In this document: positions 58,090-64,000 of the stretch, in pieces
Position numbering within the stretch: the stretch's first letter is position 1
Layout of the letters: every line of letters begins with the position of its first letter
Assembly: GCF_003855395.1 (NCBI RefSeq)
Contig: NZ_CP034015.1
Location: 3,916,001-3,980,000, forward strand
Source of the DNA: Shewanella livingstonensis
GTDB lineage: Bacteria > Pseudomonadota > Gammaproteobacteria > Enterobacterales > Shewanellaceae
DNA: 64,000 nt
Direction of reading: 5' to 3'
The notes under the pieces: model-generated
What the model was told of the DNA's origin: nothing
Database searches by the model: none
The model's input: the letters and a program-made list of their open reading frames with translations, nothing else
Made by a program: the position numbers and the translations under genes

Positions 58090-59222
58090 GAGTTTAATAC
58101 AACCCCGCTGGTGTCTTCCCAACTGATGTACACCTCGTCTTCCCAAGTAGGATGATCGGCGCGGCGTTCACGGTTAATCATTGAGCATTGTACAATTTGG
58201 TTGTTTTTTAACTTGATGTAATACACCGACAAGCCACCAAGATAGGCAATGTCGTGCACAACGCCATGTGCCCAGTTATATTCACTTTCTGGTTTTTGGC
58301 GAGTAATAATGGTTTTTTCTGGACGTAGGGCCAAAAAGACATTTTTATTCTCAAGGCTGGTTGAAATACCATGGCCGATATAAAACTCACGGTCCAGAGT
58401 AGTTGACTTAATAATTGCGTGGTCAACTTCATCTTCAATAATTGCGCCTTCAAATAAATTAACCGTACCAATAAATTCTGCCACCATACGGCTGGCTGGA
58501 GACTCGTAAATGTCCATTGGACTACCCGTTTGCGCGATCCAACCTTCATGCATAATTGAGATACGGCCCGCCATAGTCATGGCTTCTTCTTGGTCGTGAG
58601 TTACCATCACGCACGTTACGCCTACGGCTTCTAAAATATCAACCACTTCTAACTGCATTTGTGTCCGCAGTTTTTTATCTAATGCGCCCATTGGCTCATC
58701 AAGTAATAATAATTTAGGCCGTTTTGCTAACGAACGAGCTAATGCCACACGCTGGCGCTGACCACCGGATAACTGATGCGGTTTACGTTTACCGTATTTT
58801 TCCATGTGCACCAGTTTGAGCATTTCTTTAACGCGCACAGCAATATCAGCCTTCGGCATTTTATCTTGCTTCAACCCAAAAGCGATATTTTGTTCAACGG
58901 TCATGTGCGGAAATAAAGCATACGATTGGAACATCATATTAATAGGGCGTTCGTACGGCGGCATATCAGTAATGTCGACACCATCTAAGAAAATACGGCC
59001 TTCAGTCGGTTTTTCAAAACCCGCTAAGATGCGCAATAAAGTTGATTTTCCAGAACCAGAACCACCCAGCAACGCAAATATTTCGCCACGATTAATGGTT
59101 AACGATACATCATCTACCGCGCGCACATCATCGAATAACTTGCTGACACGCTCAATTTTGAGCAGCACTTCATCTTGCGTCTTTGTGATTGGTTTATTGG
59201 TGACGCCCGAGGTGTTTACCAT
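58086..59222 (-). CDS. potG: Putrescine ABC transporter ATPase PotG
   Basis: A 378-residue ATPase, one residue longer than E. coli PotG. Walker A GGSGSGKS is at 53-60, the signature is HQLSGGQRQRVALA, the Walker B LLLLDEP and the switch VTHDQEEAMT, followed by a C-terminal TOBE domain. The ATG at 59222 has GGAG 7 bp upstream; the frame is open to 59258. A terminator hairpin and MITE copy 2 lie between potF and this gene. Confidence 0.94.
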   Translation of the reverse strand: MVNTSGVTNKPITKTQDEVLLKIERVSKLFDDVRAVDDVSLTINRGEIFALLGGSGSGKSTLLRILAGFEKPTEGRIFLDGVDITDMPPYERPINMMFQSYALFPHMTVEQNIAFGLKQDKMPKADIAVRVKEMLKLVHMEKYGKRKPHQLSGGQRQRVALARSLAKRPKLLLLDEPMGALDKKLRTQMQLEVVDILEAVGVTCVMVTHDQEEAMTMAGRISIMHEGWIAQTGSPMDIYESPASRMVAEFIGTVNLFEGAIIEDEVDHAIIKSTTLDREFYIGHGISTSLENKNVFLALRPEKTIITRQKPESEYNWAHGVVHDIAYLGGLSVYYIKLKNNQIVQCSMINRERRADHPTWEDEVYISWEDTSGVVLNS

Positions 59223-59335
59223 AATACTGCTCCGCCTTTTTGGGGTATGCGTGCCCAACAGAACAGCCTGTTTTAGAGCACACGTAACAATCTGTTAAAG
59301 TGGCTAAATTAGCCAATAAGTACATCAATATTGCT

Positions 59336-59364
59336 GTAAAAACAGGGCGAAAAATCTCGCCCTG
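59336..59364 (-). terminator. Intra-operon terminator/attenuator between potF and potG
   Basis: On the minus strand CAGGGCGA, a 6 base loop, TCGCCCTG and five T residues. Positioned downstream of potF, it would cause partial termination so that the binding protein is made in excess of the membrane parts. Confidence 0.75.
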
Positions 59365-59367
59365 GTA

Positions 59368-59636
59368 CTAGGGCCTGTTGATCTTTGCTGGTTGAATTTT
59401 GTTCGAGTTAAAAACGTTTTAATCGAGGCGAATGGATTGATGCCTAGTCATCTAAGCAAAATGCATTCAACAAAGAGTAAAACGTTTTTAGCCGAACCCT
59501 TCGGGCAGCGTTTGTTGGCCATTTTTACTGTGTTATCGACTTTTTATGTAGAATAACTACACCTCAAAGTCTCTGCCTTGTACAAATGGCCAACAATTCG
59601 CTGCAAAAATAACCTTGAAAGATCAACAGGCCCTAG
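59368..59636. mobile_element. MITE-like element, copy 2 (inverted)
   Basis: The 269 bp reverse-complement of the element at 16579-16847, with two mismatches. The same CTAG flanks and CTAGGGCCTGTTGATCTTT ends are present. It sits between the potF stop and the potF-potG attenuator, so it is transcribed as part of the pot mRNA and its internal inverted repeats would add strong secondary structure to the 3' end of the potF message. Confidence 0.88.
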
Positions 59637-59645
59637 TGATTCAAA

Positions 59646-60842
<1,197 letters not shown>

Positions 60843-61003
60843 TTATCCAATGCTACAACTTAACTATGCATCGGTATGGTTAACGCGACATTACTGACTT
60901 CCTTGTGCGTGAATTTTACCAATCATATTTTCAATTACTCAATCGTTAAAAATACAATTAATTAAAAATCACAACATGACAATAATTATTCAAGCACTGA
61001 ACG

Positions 61004-62404
61004 TCATGCCATTGTTTTTACGTGTTGATAAGTATCATTTAACGCTTGGGTCGCTTTAGTGACTAACTCGTCAATCTCAGCATGACTAATCGTTAATGGC
61101 GGCGAAATTATCATAGTGTCACCGACAGAACGCATCACTAAACCATGGGTAATACATGCATCGCGGCAATAGGTGCCCACACCAACGCTGGCATCAAACC
61201 GTTGGCGTAATGATTTGTCTTTAACTAACTCTATGGCAGCGACCAAACCAATACCGCGCACTTCACCCACTAACGGATGCTCCGCTAGTTGTTGTAAGCG
61301 CGACTGTAGGTAAGGCGAAGTATCGTTGGCGACACGTTCAACTAACTTTTCTTGCTCAATAATACGAATGTTTTCTAATGCAGCAGCAGCGGCAACCGGA
61401 TGGCCTGAATAGGTGAAACCATGAGTAAATTCACCACCATCTTGTTTTATCACATCAGCTACTTTGTCTGACACAATCACTCCGCCCATTGGCATATAAC
61501 CTGAAGTCATGCCTTTCGCGATAGAAATAAGATCTGGTTGTAAATCAAAATACTCTGACGCAAACCATTTACCCGTACGGCCAAAGCCACTGATCACTTC
61601 GTCAAGAATAAATAAAATATCGTATTTGGCTAATATGCGCTTAATTTCCGGCCAATACGTTACAGGCGGAATAATCACCCCACCTGCACCTTGAAAAGGC
61701 TCAGCAATAAAAGCCGCGACATTGTCTTCGCCTAGTTCAATAATTTTTGCTTCTAATGCCTGCGCAGTCTGTAAACCAAACGCTTCGACTGACAAATCTT
61801 TTCCTTCGATATACCAATAAGGTTGCGCTATATGCACCACACCAGGGATCGGTAAATCGCCTTGTTCATGCATGCCCGACATACCACCTAAACTGGCACC
61901 CGCAACAGTTGAACCATGGTAAGCATTCACTCGGCTGATGATGGTCTTCTTGCTTGGTTTGCCCTTTAAATCCCAGTAACGTCGCACCATACGTAAGTTA
62001 GTGTCATTTGACTCAGAACCTGAACCAGTAAAAAACACGTTATTCATGTGAGCAGGCGCAAGAGAAGCAATTTTTTGCGCTAATTCAATCGCTGGAGGAT
62101 GAGAACATTGAAAAAAACTATTATAAAAAGGCAGTGTTTGCATTTGCTGACTAACGGCATCAACAATTGACTGCCGACCATAACCTACATTGACACACCA
62201 TAGACCCGCCATGGCATCGAGCAGTTTATTACCCATTACATCCCACAAATACACGCCATCAGCCCGCTCAATTACCCGGGTGCCTTTTTCAGCGAGGCCC
62301 TTTGAATCGGTGAACGGGTGAATAAAATGCTGTTTATCCGCAGTTTGTAGACGCTCAAGCTTGTGTTGCGGAGTCAGCGCATCTAACGATAATGGGTTTG
62401 TCAT
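61004..62404 (-). CDS. spuC: Putrescine-pyruvate aminotransferase (SpuC-like)
   Basis: A 466-residue class III PLP aminotransferase. It shows HPFTDSKGLAEKG near the start, GLWCVNVGYGR, the cofactor loop FFTGSGSESNDTN, FILDEVISGFGRTG and the PLP lysine in SIAKGMTSGYMP. The closest known members move the amino group of putrescine to pyruvate, giving 4-aminobutyraldehyde, a bypass of gamma-glutamylation. The ATG at 62404 has AAGGA just upstream; the frame is open to 62419. Confidence 0.87.
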   Translation of the reverse strand: MTNPLSLDALTPQHKLERLQTADKQHFIHPFTDSKGLAEKGTRVIERADGVYLWDVMGNKLLDAMAGLWCVNVGYGRQSIVDAVSQQMQTLPFYNSFFQCSHPPAIELAQKIASLAPAHMNNVFFTGSGSESNDTNLRMVRRYWDLKGKPSKKTIISRVNAYHGSTVAGASLGGMSGMHEQGDLPIPGVVHIAQPYWYIEGKDLSVEAFGLQTAQALEAKIIELGEDNVAAFIAEPFQGAGGVIIPPVTYWPEIKRILAKYDILFILDEVISGFGRTGKWFASEYFDLQPDLISIAKGMTSGYMPMGGVIVSDKVADVIKQDGGEFTHGFTYSGHPVAAAAALENIRIIEQEKLVERVANDTSPYLQSRLQQLAEHPLVGEVRGIGLVAAIELVKDKSLRQRFDASVGVGTYCRDACITHGLVMRSVGDTMIISPPLTISHAEIDELVTKATQALNDTYQHVKTMA

Positions 62405-62410
62405 ACTGTA

Positions 62411-62454
62411 TCCTTTCAAGCAGGTAGCACATCTATTTGAATCTGCTACCTGCT
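62411..62454 (-). promoter_or_regulatory. Strong mRNA hairpin directly before the spuC ribosome-binding site
   Basis: An 11 bp perfect stem (AGCAGGTAGCA and complement) around a 14 base loop in the puuA-spuC spacer, ending about two bases before AAAGGA. It is not followed by T residues, so it is more likely an mRNA stability or processing element than a terminator. Confidence 0.5.
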
Positions 62455-62500
62455 GTTATTCACACACATCAATAATGTGAGCCAACATGCCCGCACACTA

Positions 62501-63856
62501 TTACACTGTTAGTAATAAGAACTCACGTTCCCAAGAACTTACAACGCGTCTAAAGTTCTCAAGTTCCGCTTGTTTTACCGCCACAAAACCTGTGGTAAAT
62601 GATTGGCCTAAGTACTCAATACAGGCATCACTGCTTTGCATTGCGACTAACGCTTCTTCTAATGTCAAAGGTAGGCAGTTTTCGTTATTAGTACGACTAT
62701 CGTTCGACTTACCAGTAACCGGTGTTGAAGGCTTTAAGTTATCAACCATACCGATATAACCACATAATAAACTGGCCGCAATCGCCAAATAACAGTTAGC
62801 ATCAGCGCCTGGAATACGGTTTTCAATACGACGATTTTGTGGTGATGACTCAGGAATACGCAGACCACAAGTGCGGTTTTCAACGCCCCATTCTAAGTTT
62901 ACTGGTGCAGATGTACCGGGTAAAAAGCGACGGAATGAGTTAGCACTTGGCGCCATTAACGGTAACAACTCAGGAATGTACTGTTGTAAGCCAGCAATAT
63001 AGCTGAGGAATAATTTACTTTGAGTACCATCTTCGGTAGTAAAAATATTTTTACCAGTTTTAATATCAAGCACACTTTGGTGAATATGCATGGCACTGCC
63101 AGGCTCGTCGGTAACAGGCTTAGCCATAAAGGTGGCACAAACATCATGCTTTAACGCGGCTTCTTTCAATGTGCGTTTAAAAATAAACACCTGATCGGCT
63201 AACGACAATGCATTACCGTGGCTGAAGTTGATCTCCATTTGCGCAGGACCGTCTTCGTGGATCAAGGTATCAATATCTAACCCTTGGATTTCACACCAGT
63301 CATACATGTCTTCAAATAATGGATCATATTCGTTAGCAGCATCGATTGAGAAAGACTGACGTCCAGCTTCTGGGCGACCAGAACGACCAATAGGTGGCTT
63401 AAGCGGTAAATCATGATCGTCAGAACGTTTGGTAAGATAAAATTCCATTTCTGGCGCAATAACCGGTTCCCAACCTTTATCTTCATAAAGCTTGAGCACT
63501 TTTTTCAATACGTTACGCGGTGATAATTCAATTGGATTACCCATGCGATCATAACAATCGTGAATTACCTGAGCCGTAGCCTCAACAGTCCATGGCAGCA
63601 TAAATACAGCATTTTCGTCTGGTACACAGACAAAATCGATATCAGCATCATCAAGAAGTTGATAATAAATTTCTTCATTAATGAAATCACCAGTAACCGT
63701 TTGCAACAACACGCTCTCAGGTAAACGCATGCCTTTTTCTGACACAAACTTATCAACTGGGGCAATTTTGCCACGCGCGATGCCAGTCATATCACTAATG
63801 ACACATTCTACTTCGGTAATTTTTTTATCTTTTAAAAAAGCGATTAACTTATCCAT
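62501..63856 (-). CDS. puuA: Gamma-glutamylputrescine synthetase (PuuA-like)
   Basis: A 451-residue glutamine-synthetase-family enzyme that joins glutamate to putrescine. It has EMEFYLTKRSDDHD and HEDGPAQMEINFSHG acidic metal sites, MHIHQSVLD, and the ATP/phosphate region RRFLPGTSAPVNLEWGVENR. It begins MDKLIAFLKDKKITEVECVI, like PuuA-type proteins and unlike nitrogen-assimilation GlnA. It starts 2 bp after puuD, with the ribosome-binding site inside puuD's last codons. Confidence 0.9.
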   Translation of the reverse strand: MDKLIAFLKDKKITEVECVISDMTGIARGKIAPVDKFVSEKGMRLPESVLLQTVTGDFINEEIYYQLLDDADIDFVCVPDENAVFMLPWTVEATAQVIHDCYDRMGNPIELSPRNVLKKVLKLYEDKGWEPVIAPEMEFYLTKRSDDHDLPLKPPIGRSGRPEAGRQSFSIDAANEYDPLFEDMYDWCEIQGLDIDTLIHEDGPAQMEINFSHGNALSLADQVFIFKRTLKEAALKHDVCATFMAKPVTDEPGSAMHIHQSVLDIKTGKNIFTTEDGTQSKLFLSYIAGLQQYIPELLPLMAPSANSFRRFLPGTSAPVNLEWGVENRTCGLRIPESSPQNRRIENRIPGADANCYLAIAASLLCGYIGMVDNLKPSTPVTGKSNDSRTNNENCLPLTLEEALVAMQSSDACIEYLGQSFTTGFVAVKQAELENFRRVVSSWEREFLLLTV

Positions 63857-63858
63857 TT

Positions 63859-64000
63859 TTATCTCTCTTGTGTTGCCGCATGTTGTCTACAGGCTTGTCC
63901 GAATGACTCGAAAATTGCAGTATAGAATGCATTTTCGGTTACTTTCCATTCTGGATGCCACTGGACACCTAATGCAAAATTTTTCGCATTTTTCACTGAA
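63859..64000 (-). CDS. puuD: Gamma-glutamyl-GABA hydrolase (partial, C-terminal end)
   Basis: The minus strand encodes the last 47 residues of a class I glutamine-amidotransferase-like hydrolase. The catalytic histidine-glutamate motif GVQWHPEW is present. PuuD releases GABA from gamma-glutamyl-GABA. The rest of the gene lies beyond the window. The stop (TAA) is at 63859-63861. Confidence 0.88.
   Translation of the reverse strand, partial: SVKNAKNFALGVQWHPEWKVTENAFYTAIFESFGQACRQHAATQER

Overview
This 64 kb window is chromosomal DNA of a gammaproteobacterium, most probably a Shewanella species. The evidence is a moderately AT-rich composition, the macromolecular-synthesis operon rpsU-yqeY-dnaG-rpoD followed by tRNA-Ile2(CAU), tsaD and plsY beside it, the folB-folK-uppP operon, the erpA/hemL neighbourhood, and a large putrescine-utilisation cluster. 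Species identity is inferred from gene order and protein character, not from a search. Apart from two copies of a 269 bp MITE-like repeat, no phage, plasmid, CRISPR array or transposase gene is visible.

Layout. 1-354: 5' part of a PilZN/YcgR-like gene on the minus strand. 355-3506: a cytochrome c-FTR1 iron permease behind Fur-box-like sites, and a DoxX protein. 3738-14418: a tight, one-directional eight-gene operon coding for a TonB-dependent receptor, a VTT-membrane/flavin-disulfide-oxidoreductase fusion, a secreted DUF547 protein, the YnjB-YnjC-YnjD ABC importer, a YnjF-type CDP-alcohol phosphatidyltransferase and a fatty-acid-hydroxylase (sterol desaturase) family protein. This looks like a complete but uncharacterised outer-membrane-to-cytoplasm uptake and lipid-linked processing system, and it is the best candidate here for undescribed biology. 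14624-24718: a soluble zinc-binding (CZB) chemoreceptor, mtnN, MITE copy 1, CbiB, small membrane proteins, tyrS, an M23 endopeptidase, anmK and DUF2750. 24831-36598: erpA, a DUF6776 protein, a ClC-family protein, pyrB, hemL, nhaD, gspAB (exeAB) and cca. 36876-37963: an Lpp lipoprotein, then 39 perfect copies of a 10 bp repeat and an imperfect 85 bp duplication. 37964-42604: rlmA, uppP-folK-folB, plsY and tsaD. 43079-47810: rpsU, yqeY, dnaG, rpoD and tRNA-Ile2. 48142-51931: DUF599, rluA and a Cache chemoreceptor.

52079-64000 (all minus strand) is a putrescine regulon: puuD (3' end only), puuA, spuC-type transaminase, potF, potG-potH-potI, puuB, gabD and gabT. Together these take putrescine in through PotFGHI, convert it through gamma-glutamylated or direct transamination routes to GABA or aminobutyraldehyde, and pass GABA through GabT and GabD to succinate. 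A terminator-like hairpin and MITE copy 2 lie between potF and potG, and another terminator separates potI from puuB, so the cluster is probably several graded transcripts.

All functional calls rest on reading the sequence and knowledge of the families. No database search was run. Several starts were moved inward from the longest possible reading frame on ribosome-binding-site, signal-peptide or family-alignment grounds, as noted in each entry.
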